Assembly: GCA_021234155.1 (NCBI GenBank)
Contig: JAJEKV010000058.1
Coordinates: 693,814-757,813 of the forward strand
Direction: 5' to 3'
From: Isoetes taiwanensis
Lineage: Eukaryota; Streptophyta; Lycopodiopsida; Isoetales; Isoetaceae
DNA: 64,000 nucleotides
A program made the position numbers and the translations under genes. The notes beneath the pieces are model-generated. The model saw nothing but the letters and a program-made list of their open reading frames with translations. It made no database searches and had not been told where the DNA came from. This document shows, piece by piece, positions 55,328 to 64,000 of this stretch (position 1 is its first letter; every line of letters begins with the position of its first letter).

Positions 55328-56086
55328 CGGACCTTTTGCTGTGGTTAATTACTGATATTTATTATTGATTGCCATTACTGATGTAACAAAAAAACAGTAA
55401 AGAAATTATTATTATTATTTTTACTAAATTTGTGTTTTTTTATACATCCACCTACAAATAATTTTGTACTCATGTCTCAATTTTGCTATTTTCACGTGCT
55501 TCACTCCAAAAACGAAAGTCGTGTCCAAAAAATACCCCAAAACTAGGCCAAAAAAAAACTGATACTCCTAAAACTTTAAACCTCTCTTAAAAAAGCCCAT
55601 TTTTTAGAATGACGTGTTTTTTCTAAAGGAATCTTTCAAACGGGAGTGCTGCAACACTCCCGTTTAATTTGCAACCTTGTTATCAGCCCAACCTATAAAG
55701 CAGGTGGGTTTGCTACTGCAAAGCCTATTAACCCAACCTGTATCGGCCCATGTGAAACAGGTGGGTTTGCTGCTGTGATGAAAGTAGATGTTTAGCACTA
55801 CTGTGGAGAATTGGCAGATATGGAGGCTCTATTTTTCTCTAATCTTCTTGTACATAGTATAATTCCACTATGAATTTGAGCACACTACAAAAAATTTAAC
55901 ATCAACTTTTAAGTAGTTTTCACAACACATTACTTCATCTGACCACACCTAGCCTACATGTGGATATATGTGAATTACAATATGTGTTGCAACTAGTTCC
56001 ATTGAATATCAAACCTCGAATTGCTCTTATTTTTGTGCTTTGACTTGCCAGCAACTATAGCCTTATTTTTGTGCTTTAACTTGCCC
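55328..56086. other. Non-coding DNA with a short hairpin and a duplicated phrase
   Basis: No gene. A perfect 11-bp hairpin AAACGGGAGTG...CACTCCCGTTT is at 55638-55665. An approximate duplication (CAGGTGGGTTTGCT twice) lies at 55699-55776. A TTATTTTTGTGCTTT repeat pair is at about 56027 and 56062. The word GTCCAAAAAATACCCCAAAA at about 55523 resembles the arm of the MITE at 12958-13413. Confidence 0.5.
55638..55665. repeat. Perfect short hairpin
   Basis: AAACGGGAGTG and CACTCCCGTTT, 11 bp each, around a 6-base loop. It could be a transcription- or replication-related structure, or the tip of an element end. It lies about 310 bp after the methyltransferase stop. Confidence 0.7.
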
Positions 56087-56476
56087 AAAGGGGCATCAAA
56101 CATGTTAAGAAATTGAACTATTAAATTAAACTCCTCGTCCCCCCCCACCCCTCCCCTTCTCCCCCAGTTGTTTTTGCTGATATTCGTCCATCAGTATGCT
56201 CAGGCCATTGGATGTCAGTTTCGGACGATCCCAACCATCATTAGACGCAACTCGTTTTTTAGTAAGTTTTAGTTAACTGTCAGTTTAAAATACACAATTA
56301 ACCCAAATATTGTGAGATGCATTGTACACATGTACGATACACATATATTGACGTATGTATTTGGGGCTCCTCACCAACCGTTGGACGTCCTGCACGAATA
56401 TCAGCAAAAATAACTGGGGCGGTCCGGGGGTGTTTAATTTAATGGTTCAATTTCTTAATATGTTTGATGCCCCTTT
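56087..56476. mobile_element. MITE-like inverted-repeat element
   Basis: The left arm begins AAAGGGGCATCAAACATGTT and the right arm, inverted, AAAGGGGCATCAAACATATT. Matching continues through AAGAAATTGAACTATTAAAT and, further in, TTTTTGCTGATATTCGT. The arms are about 100 bp, interrupted by a C-rich tract (56141-56166), around a centre of about 180 bp. No clear target duplication. No coding capacity. Confidence 0.75.
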
Positions 56477-58352
56477 CAATGATTCGTTGTGCTATATCTT
56501 ACTGCATATAAAATTACTTGCTCACCTTTCCGGTTCCAAAAATAAACAAAAAAATTCCAAAATGTCCAGATTTGGAACCGGATATTGATTTCCGGGACGA
56601 AGCCATACCTTGAATAGCAAGCTCTGTGAGCCGCCTCAAACGCATAGCTTGGGCCGAGCTCACTCTGCGGATGCACCGCCGCCAGACCTGGGAAAATCAG
56701 CCTGGGCCGAGGAAGGATGGAGAAAACAGCGCAGCCACCAACGAAGTGCACCCAGAGCTAAAAAAACCGGGTAAGTTGCTGTCTCTAGCCTCAAAGTTTG
56801 CTCTGCATATAGTAACAGATATGAAATTTGCTTTGGGGCAAATGAGAATTGATTGAAAATTGTCCATTTTAGAGACTAAATAGTTAAGCTTCCCTTTTAA
56901 TTCCAGTGAAAAAATGCATCGGCTCAAAAACTACTATGTGCCTTTGAGCAATTTAAAACCAGCTAATTGCAGGATAAAACCAACCTTAGAGTAAGGGAAA
57001 ATCAGGTGGCATGGCTTTAGTTTCAAATCCGGTGAGATCAAATGGTTTCGCTCAAAAAAGACAGAATAAGGCGAAGAATTTCTATCCAGCATCATGCGAG
57101 GCAGATAACCATTGATTGAGTCGGATTACCGTCCTCTCACTGTCTGGTTTAATCGAGGTATTTTTCTTCCTTCCGATCTCTTTCTTTTGTGTTTGGCTTT
57201 GTTTTGCTGGGTTGCGTACATGGCATTGCAAAATCTATGTGCTGCAGCGGCGAATTTAAATAAATTGCTTTGACCCAGCTCTATCTGCTCTGTATTTGGG
57301 GCTTAAAAGATTGCACCCGACCCAAACTTGGTTCTGTTGATAATTTCGCTAGACAGGCATTAAAAATTGCCGTATTAAAAACATAAAACGGAATTACTGA
57401 TTCAGACATGCACGAAGAACAACCAATTCCGTCTATTCCATTATTTCGGAGCATCTAGCCATGGAATATAATCTATAAATCTGGGGCAAATATATCATTT
57501 TCTCTGTTTATTTTGAGTCGAAGATTCATGTAACTCGCTAAATTGGGCCATTTTTTTGCTTTCTCCGGCTCAAGGCAAATATTCCTCTTTCAATCAGATG
57601 TTCTGTGATTGAGATTTCGGCCAACTCCATAGTCTAATTTGGGTATCAACTTATAACGGTAAAGTCGAATTTTCAGCAAATTTTTATGGTCTGCTGCCTG
57701 AATCACAGAATTTTTCAGCAAATTTTTATGGTCTGCTGCCTGAATCACAAAATTTTTTATGTCCTGAGTTACTGGCTTTCCAAAATACAGCTTTCCTCTC
57801 TCAGATACTCTGCCCAATGAAAACTCCATAATTTCTTGCATCCGGAATGCCAATTATCATGGAATTTGCCCTCAAAACTGCAGAGACGGAATTCAAATTT
57901 TGCCGTTAGAAGCACAGGAAGAACCAAATTATAACTATGCAAGAATTGAGGGCAGCCACAGAGCTGAGAGTTTTGCGGTCCAACAGGCATGAACCGACCA
58001 TAGGAGGTCGATTTTGATCTGTAGAATTCACAGACTGCATAGAGCTCCGAGCAATCCCACTGTAGAATTTCGCCCAGATGGAGATTTAATAGTTAGAAAT
58101 TCAAACGGCGAATTGCTCTGGAGCTTCGGGACCCTTTTGTGGCATATGCATCCAAGAATGCTGCATGCCAAGCCACAATGAAAACCATTTGTTGGTTCTA
58201 TGGCTGATTTGAATCTGATATCTCTAATTGATATCTTTAATTTTGTTGCTTCTAATTGAAGCTTCTATCTCTGATATTGAATAGCTTCTGCCGCCTCCAT
58301 GTTCTTATGGAAACTTCCAGCGTGGCCTTCAAAATCCAGCCGCAAGTCCCAT
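56477..58352. other. No gene recognised; one short tandem duplication
   Basis: Short frames only, none with a domain. A 42-bp unit containing CAGCAAATTTTTATGGTCTG occurs twice in tandem at about 57668-57754. Compositionally ordinary intergenic DNA. Confidence 0.45.
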
Positions 58353-58513
58353 CGCAGTAAATGTCGGACGCTGACTTAAATGGCAAAAAATCCGCTAAGT
58401 CCACAAAAATGCCGTGTAATTTTTTTTTTGGCGTGGCTATAACATGTCAAACACACGGATATACCGCGGATATACCCGTGGGTATAACATGTCAGCGTCC
58501 GATATTTACTGCG
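58353..58513. mobile_element. Small MITE with 22-bp terminal inverted repeats
   Basis: CGCAGTAAATGTCGGACGCT at the left is matched, inverted, by CGCAGTAAATATCGGACGCT at the right. The interior carries a further self-complementary stretch (CACGGATATACC...GGATATACCCGTG) and ACATGTCA/AACATGTC copies. About 160 bp, no coding capacity, no clear target duplication. Confidence 0.75.
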
Positions 58514-59170
58514 CTCCCCGCAAGTCGGGCTGCCCCACAATAGATCCGGGCAGCTCACGCTGATACTAACAACGATGGTACTTTTAAGGGGTGCTTACAT
58601 TTTCCAATGGTACCTAAGAGATATATTTAAGATATTTAAACTCCTTCCTTTAAGATACTAGGCTTTACACATATTTATCGACATAATGCTAATATCCCAT
58701 AACCCATTTACCAAGGTGCACCATAACATTAGAACTAAGGAACATGCGGCATCTCTTATTTCAATGACCACACCAAGTCAAAGAATATTATGTTACCTCG
58801 AACAACAACATACACGTCAATCTTTACAAAATGGTTGCAAATTTGCGGCCAATAACCCACTAAATATTGCCCATAGACATCTAAAGTATAGAATCTATTG
58901 CAAATTAGGATGTGGCTATATCCAGTTAAATTATCAAAGGTATAAGGCTTCATCGATACATATTTGTAAAACTAGTGTTCTCCAAAGCCCAAAACTAGTG
59001 TTCTCCCCAAGCCGCCCTTTTTTAATGGTTCCTGCCAACGTGGCAATACCATATGACGACGCCCATGGAGTAACCTGGGTTCAATTCCCAGGGGCGCGCA
59101 AAATCATTACCATAACATACTATACGTCCCTACTATTCTATCCGCTGCACACAACGTACTTACACACATA
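58514..59170. other. No gene recognised
   Basis: An AT-rich stretch with a 170-codon open frame (58686-59198) that has no domain, no coding bias I can see, and whose end runs into the inverted-repeat element that follows. I do not consider it a gene. Confidence 0.4.
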
Positions 59171-60280
59171 CCTTAACGTCCTGTCCCTCAGCATTTAGCC
59201 GTAGGATTAAATCCCAGCCGTCTATTCTAAGAAGTTATATCCAGTAACAATTTGGGCTAAAACTGTTATGACCATAACAAGAATGTTATGTCCATAACAT
59301 CCTCTGCTGCACTGTTTTTTTGGGCACTCTACTGTGGACCGTGGTCGATCCCTCACAAAAGGCCGCCATAGCCAGGCCTCCGGCCTCCATAGCCAAGCCT
59401 CCGTACTACCGTACGGCCTCGGAATTTCCTGGCCACATGGCCAATGGTGCCATTCCACGCCCATAACTCCGGGGAGGGCGTTATCGCCTTTAACGCCCTT
59501 GGGTAGGGCATCTAGCGTAGTGACCGCCATAGCCCGCCTTTGGGGAGCCCGCGACAAGATTCCAAATACGGCTTCCACGAGAATCCCGGCAGTCGAGATA
59601 GTTTCTTTAAAAACTCACACACAGCAACAGGATTTAAGGATCAAACACCTGTTTGTGGCTGGAAAAATAAAGCTAACAAGGGCCGATACTCACACATAGC
59701 AACAAGATTTAAGGATCAAACACCTATTCGTGGCTGGAAAAAGAAAGCTTACACAGGCCGATACTCACACACAGCAACAGGGTTTAAGGATCAAACACCT
59801 GTTTTGGCTTGAAAAAGAAAGCTCACACAGGCCGATACTACATCAATGGATTTTAAATGGAACAAAGGGAAAGCATCTGGCCGCATCCTTGTTTTCGAAA
59901 TAGAGCCAGCTCTGTTTTTGAAACAGAGCATCTGTTGCAGCAAATAGAGGGAATTTTGAAAAAAAATCAGAAACCCGGCATGATCCATTTACGAGTAAGA
60001 GAGGATTTCGAAGCTTACATGCCCGGCTAGAACTGGCGACCGTAGAACTGGCCGGCTATGGCGACTGTAGAACTGCCCGGCTATGGCGACGGATTTTGGC
60101 TATGGCGGAGGGCCCAAAAGAAAGAAACAGAACGCGTGGCAGCAAAGAAAATGTTATGGCCATAACATTTTGTTATGGTCATAACTAATTGGGCCACATA
60201 ATGTTACTGGACATAACATCTAGAGATCAACGGCTAAGATTAAATCCTACAGCTAGATGCTGAGGCCAAGGACGTTAAGG
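59171..60280. mobile_element. 1.1-kb element with about 130-bp terminal inverted repeats
   Basis: The left end CCTTAACGTCCTGTCCCTCA and the right end, inverted, CCTTAACGTCCTTGGCCTCA match onward through GTAGGATTAAATC, AGCCGT, GTTATGTCCA and TTATGACCATAACA for about 130 bp. The arms are full of small ATGTTATGxxCATAACAT palindromes. The interior has a three-copy 68-bp tandem repeat and GC-rich sequence. No transposase. The arm length suggests a MULE-type non-autonomous element, but no 9-bp duplication is visible. Confidence 0.75.
59612..59840. repeat. Three tandem copies of a 68-bp unit
   Basis: Units starting near 59618, 59692 and 59766 share AAGGATCAAACACCT, GGCTGGAAAAA and GGCCGATACTCACACA. 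The plus-strand frame through them encodes repeated TATGFKDQTPV peptides, which I regard as incidental. Confidence 0.85.
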
Positions 60281-62245
60281 ACGGAATAAAGACATCTCCA
60301 ATCTGTTTGACGCATTTAAAACAGGGGCTGCACTGGAGCCAGATCATGTCGCTGCCGGTGTCAAGAATCGTGAAGGGATTTTTGGGGCTTAATCATCCGG
60401 ATTTTGGGGCCCTAAGTCCGGATTTGTAGCTTGGCGAATCATCTAGCTTGGGCGCCATAGCCGTGGGAAAAGCTTTGCCCGCATGGCTTCTTTGCACGGC
60501 TTTGATCAAGCGATCCGAGAAAGAGGGCGGAGACTCTAGGATTGAATCCCCTCGCGGTATGAGCTCCACCTTTAATCAGCCGGAATCTTGCCCCTTTGCA
60601 CAACGGAATGCCAAGAGAAAACAAGAACTTGCGTAACCATTTCGGGCCGTAACTTGAAAACAAGAACTTGCTACACGGCTTAGTAGCGACCCATTTCGAT
60701 GGCATCGCGAGGACACGGAGGTGGCTTGAGCCCATTTCGGCCAAGCTGGCCATCTTTGCCGCAGCCGAGTCTCGAAATGGGTGCGATCCTTCAAACTCGT
60801 TGTTACGTGAGTTTTTTTTTTTTTTGTTACCGGGCAAAGCCCCCGATCGTCTTGGAATCAAAGGCCAAGCTTGACTATGGCGGCCCACTCGCTAAATGCC
60901 TCGGCCAGGGCGTTAAAGGCGATGCGTCCTCCCTCGGCGTTATGGGCGAGAAAAATGGCCATGTGGCCACGTGGCCCTCGAAATTCCGCCGCCCGGTCTT
61001 TCGTCTTCCACATGGCCACATCAAACCATTTTATGGCCCATAACTCCTCGAGAGGACGTTATCTACCCCATAACTTTCAAAAGCGGGCTCCGCCAATCTT
61101 CAATTCTTGTATTTATATATTATTATAAATAAGCTACATAATGCATGCGTAATAAATATAAATGTTGTAAAATGCAAATATGTGTGAATGTTGTACCTAA
61201 ATAGGTGCGAAAATATAAAAAACAAAGATGGCCTAGGGGTGTGCATGGGTCCAAAATTTTGTTTGGCCCTTCCGAGCCTAAGGGTAGTTCTATATAACAC
61301 GAACTCTATACTTGAAAAGTGTTGCAATGGAACTACATGGAAAATGGATCATGTGGTATGAAATAATATTAATATAGTAAAGAACATGAGATACAGGTAT
61401 ATTGTAGGATATAACGGTGTAAATATCCCTAGTCGAGCATACCTTCTTCTTTGATAGGTTGCCTTGCGACCTCAAATACCTTAGAAATATATCATGGCCT
61501 CCCAGACCATTGAAATATGCTTCGAGTCAAAGACAACCTTGTAGCAAGTAATAAAATGGACAAATAAAAGAAAACAATAACAATCATGAATCTTACACTT
61601 ACATTACAAATTGACAAACAAATGTGTAAATAATAAATAAAATGTATGCCAATATGCATAATAATATTATTATGTGTTCAGGATACAAATTTGGAATTAC
61701 ATTTCAAAAGATCCTATAAGTAAGTTTGTCCATTGACAGCAAGTTAGCTTATTACAACTTGCAACTTTGATCTCCTGTGGAATAACCCTTGCCCAACACG
61801 CAAATCACAACTATGCAATTATACAACTTGGCAAAACTTACTTCAAAGCTTTCTTCAGGTGGATGCACATGACAAGAGGCTTGCAAATTATGCTTTGAGA
61901 CGTATATCCTTTCGTTCTTCTTTGAAGGACTAAAATACAAGTAAAAGCAACGAGATTCTCATGAACATAGTACTGGACCTTGCTGCCTGCATGAACACAG
62001 CTTGCTACTCGAGCATAATAAGCTATATCTGTGTGAACTGAGGATTTGTGAATTCTAGCTCTCATACAAACAAAGCTAAACTGCAAATTTACCGTGACGA
62101 TGAATGTTGTATATCTCTTATGTAAAAATATCTATATGGCCGCAAAAGAAAGTAAGCGGTGTTAAGTACTAAAGGGACTCAACATGCATGCATTGCATGG
62201 TATGCATGCACAGTGTGCATACATTGCAAAGTGCATGCATGGTAT
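60281..62245. other. No gene recognised
   Basis: The first part (60281-61090) is GC-rich, shares short phrases with the interior of the preceding element (CCATAACTCC, TGGCCACATGGCC) and has a T run at about 60813. It may be a related, rearranged element. The rest is AT-rich without coding signals. Confidence 0.4.
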
Positions 62246-62465
62246 GCATGCACTATCATGCATGCACTATGTGCATGCATTGTGTGCGTGCGTGCATGCC
62301 AAAACCATAGGTTGGGAGTGCAAAGTAACAAGAAATACAACACGCGCTCTATCCATGCATGCACTATCATGCATGCATTATGTGCATGCATTGTGTGCAT
62401 GCGTGCATGCCAAAACCATAGGTTGGGAGTGCAAAGTAACAAGAAATACAACACGCGCTCTATAA
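62246..62465. repeat. Two tandem copies of a 105-bp unit with TGCATGCA palindromes
   Basis: Both copies run from GCATGCACTATCATGCATGC through GTGCATGCC, AAAACCATAGGTTGGGAGTG to CAACACGCGCTCTAT. Alternating purine-pyrimidine TGCATG words also extend upstream to about 62180. Frames through the repeat (histidine/cysteine-rich) are artefacts. Confidence 0.88.
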
Positions 62466-63350
62466 ATACTGTTGGCACAAATACAATAGCAGAATTATAT
62501 GCATAGCAATGCGCGACGAATCATGTTTTGTGATATTCCTGGCTATGTTGTTTTAAAACCCCTCATCCTGATGTCCCTGCTAACCCTTTGAACCGAAATC
62601 ACAAATTTCTATGTACATTAGCCCTGAGCCGGATGTTTGAATTTTGAAATTTGAGGAACTCCTAAATGTGACTAAATTATATGGTAGGCTATCTGCATTT
62701 GTCGGTCAGCTATTAAATACCATGAGCAATTAATGGCTGACCTGCATGGATGTTGGGGGTCAAAGGCCATCCGCGAGCTAAGCTACTATAACCAGAGCCA
62801 TTCTTAGTAGGACCAGGGCTTTTATGTATAGGAATATATATCTTTACGATATGCGTTGGCGATCACAAATGAATGGGCACCGGAATCATTGATCCAAATA
62901 TTTGAACTCTCTATAGTTTTGTGTTTTTGTTTTTATGTTTAAGTTTAGTTTTGTGTTTTTTGTTCGTGTTTATATTATGTGATGGCGAGACGATGATGCT
63001 ATCACAATTAGGTGATGTGTTGAAGATGAGGTGATGATGCCATCACCAATCTACTATATCTCATGTGATCTGAAAGAACCTGTGATGCTTTTAGTCATGA
63101 TGACTTGGAGTTTCTTGGAGGATTGAGATCGAAATTATAAAATTAATAAAATGTGGAGAATTCTCTATTGTATTGGCCTCACAGGTTGCATTTAATTCTG
63201 TCTTGGCGGATTCAGGGAGCATCACGCAAAGACATTAGGTATGATTTCAATTTTCTAGCTCTATAGCGATGCTTAGGTTAGATTCCCAAGGACTGTCACA
63301 TTTATAATTGTTTATAGGCCCATAATGTGTTTCTCTTTGAAGTGTATGCT
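62466..63350. other. No gene recognised
   Basis: Non-coding AT-rich DNA with TGATGATGCCATCAC-like words at about 62992-63044. It ends where the truncated LINE-C copy starts. Confidence 0.45.
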
Positions 63351-64000
63351 CAGCAGGAGACAGGATTCTTGCCTCTTTAGAGGGCGGCCCTTGATCGCCA
63401 CATTGTCTATTTTCAGAAGGTGGTCAATATGGACGATGCTCGTCTCCCTAAACTAGCTTATATCATGGCAATGGGGCCACAGCGCCTCAAGGCCTGCTGG
63501 AGGGAAAAGAGAGCTCAATGGATGGCTAGATGGAATGTGCAGAGCACAGGTGCATACATGTGCAAACAGAGGCAGATCGCCATAGCTTGAAGCAATATCT
63601 TGACGCTTGCTTCATCATCAAGCTTTGGGATGCCAGCGCCCTTGAACAGGTCAAGACAACACACTACCAGCGCCACATAAATCCCACATTGGAACGAGGC
63701 CCTCAATGCTACCTGCGCACCCACTTGCCCATGAAAAGACGCAGACTCATTGCCTCCATTCGCACAGGGGCACATCATCTTCGAATTGAGACAGGCAGAT
63801 GGATTGGTGAGCCACGTCAGGACAGGCTCTGTCAATGCTGCCAAATGGGAGTCATTGAGGATGAATCTCATACCCTTCAAAGTTGCCCAGCATATGATCA
63901 AATCCGGACGCACTATGCTGAGTTGGTCAGGCCTAGCCAGCCGCTTCATGTGACGTTGAGCACGGCATCCGTACGGGTGCTAGGATCATACCTTCAGGAG
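63351..64000 (+). pseudogene. LINE-C 3' fragment, second copy, cut by window end
   Basis: From CAGGAGACAGGATTCTTG onward the sequence closely follows 19636-20260 of LINE-C, including the zinc-motif segment at 63820-63900. It differs by scattered substitutions and one insertion of about 20 bp (around 63585-63610, CTTGAAGCAATATCTTGACG). It begins abruptly within ORF2, the usual 5' truncation of incomplete reverse transcription. Its 3' end is beyond the window. Confidence 0.85.

Noticed and set aside
47560-55700. Terminal inverted repeats of the DUF7869/MTase element
   Set aside because: I compared 47531-47894 with the inverse of 55328-55700 and found only a 12-bp word, which is not enough to define ends.
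58686-59198. 170-codon plus-strand ORF
   Set aside because: No recognisable domain, AT-driven composition, and its end lies inside an inverted-repeat element arm.
59334-59812. ORFs with repeated ATGFKDQTPV peptides
   Set aside because: Explained by the 68-bp tandem repeat; no other coding support.
62159-62506. His/Cys-rich ORFs on both strands
   Set aside because: They arise from the TGCATGCA tandem repeat; no start context, domain or composition supports a protein.
1-64000. tRNA or rRNA genes
   Set aside because: I saw no cloverleaf with conserved T-arm GTTCRA and matching acceptor stem; the GGCGCC site at 25866 is a primer-binding site, not a tRNA.

Overview
This window looks like nuclear DNA from a land plant. 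It holds one ordinary host gene, a two-exon mitochondrial-type CNX3/MoaC gene at 13597-15257. The rest is plant-style repeats: a chromodomain Ty3 element, an Athila/Tat-like Ty3 element with a tRNA-Asp-type primer site, a LINE with a DUF4283 ORF1, a CACTA-like element and many hairpin MITEs. GT-AG introns are readable. I cannot name the species. The unusual methyltransferase element hints at a seed-free plant, but that is weak inference.

Layout. 1-4051: decayed GC-rich sequence with one unrecognised broken coding stretch. 4052-10046: a degenerate Ty3 chromovirus and a probable 3' LTR. 10047-12950: scraps (a reverse transcriptase fragment, an integrase tail, a minisatellite, a small hairpin). 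12958-13413: a long-armed MULE-like hairpin MITE just upstream of CNX3. 16912-20510: LINE-C on the plus strand; a 5'-truncated copy of its 3' part lies at 63351-64000. 20880-47530: a nest of mobile elements. 47895-55327: two divergent genes of a possible undescribed mobile element. 55330-63350: non-coding DNA with several inverted-repeat elements and tandem repeats.

The nest reads as four levels. LINE-A (minus strand) is split at 23752/46556 by LINE-B (plus strand). LINE-B's ORF1 is split by a 15.4-kb Athila/Tat-like LTR retrotransposon (25277-40698). That element's gag is split by a 4.7-kb CACTA-like element (26724-31444) flanked by a 3-bp AGA duplication. Removing the inserts conceptually restores the reading frame at both of the two inner junctions.

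The most interesting part is 47895-55327. On the minus strand is a broken gene with the motifs of the DUF7869 family. Divergently, on the plus strand, is a five-exon gene encoding an unknown N-terminal region, a ParB-like domain and a beta-class (circularly permuted) N6A/N4C DNA methyltransferase of bacterial type. A palindrome close to GTGTATTCCGGAATACAC occurs in the shared promoter region and in at least three introns. Six copies form a 42-bp-period array inside intron 2. I propose a mobile element carrying its own DNA-modification and palindrome-binding module. Both genes carry stops or frameshifts, so this copy is probably inactive, although the intact CNX3 argues against general sequencing error.
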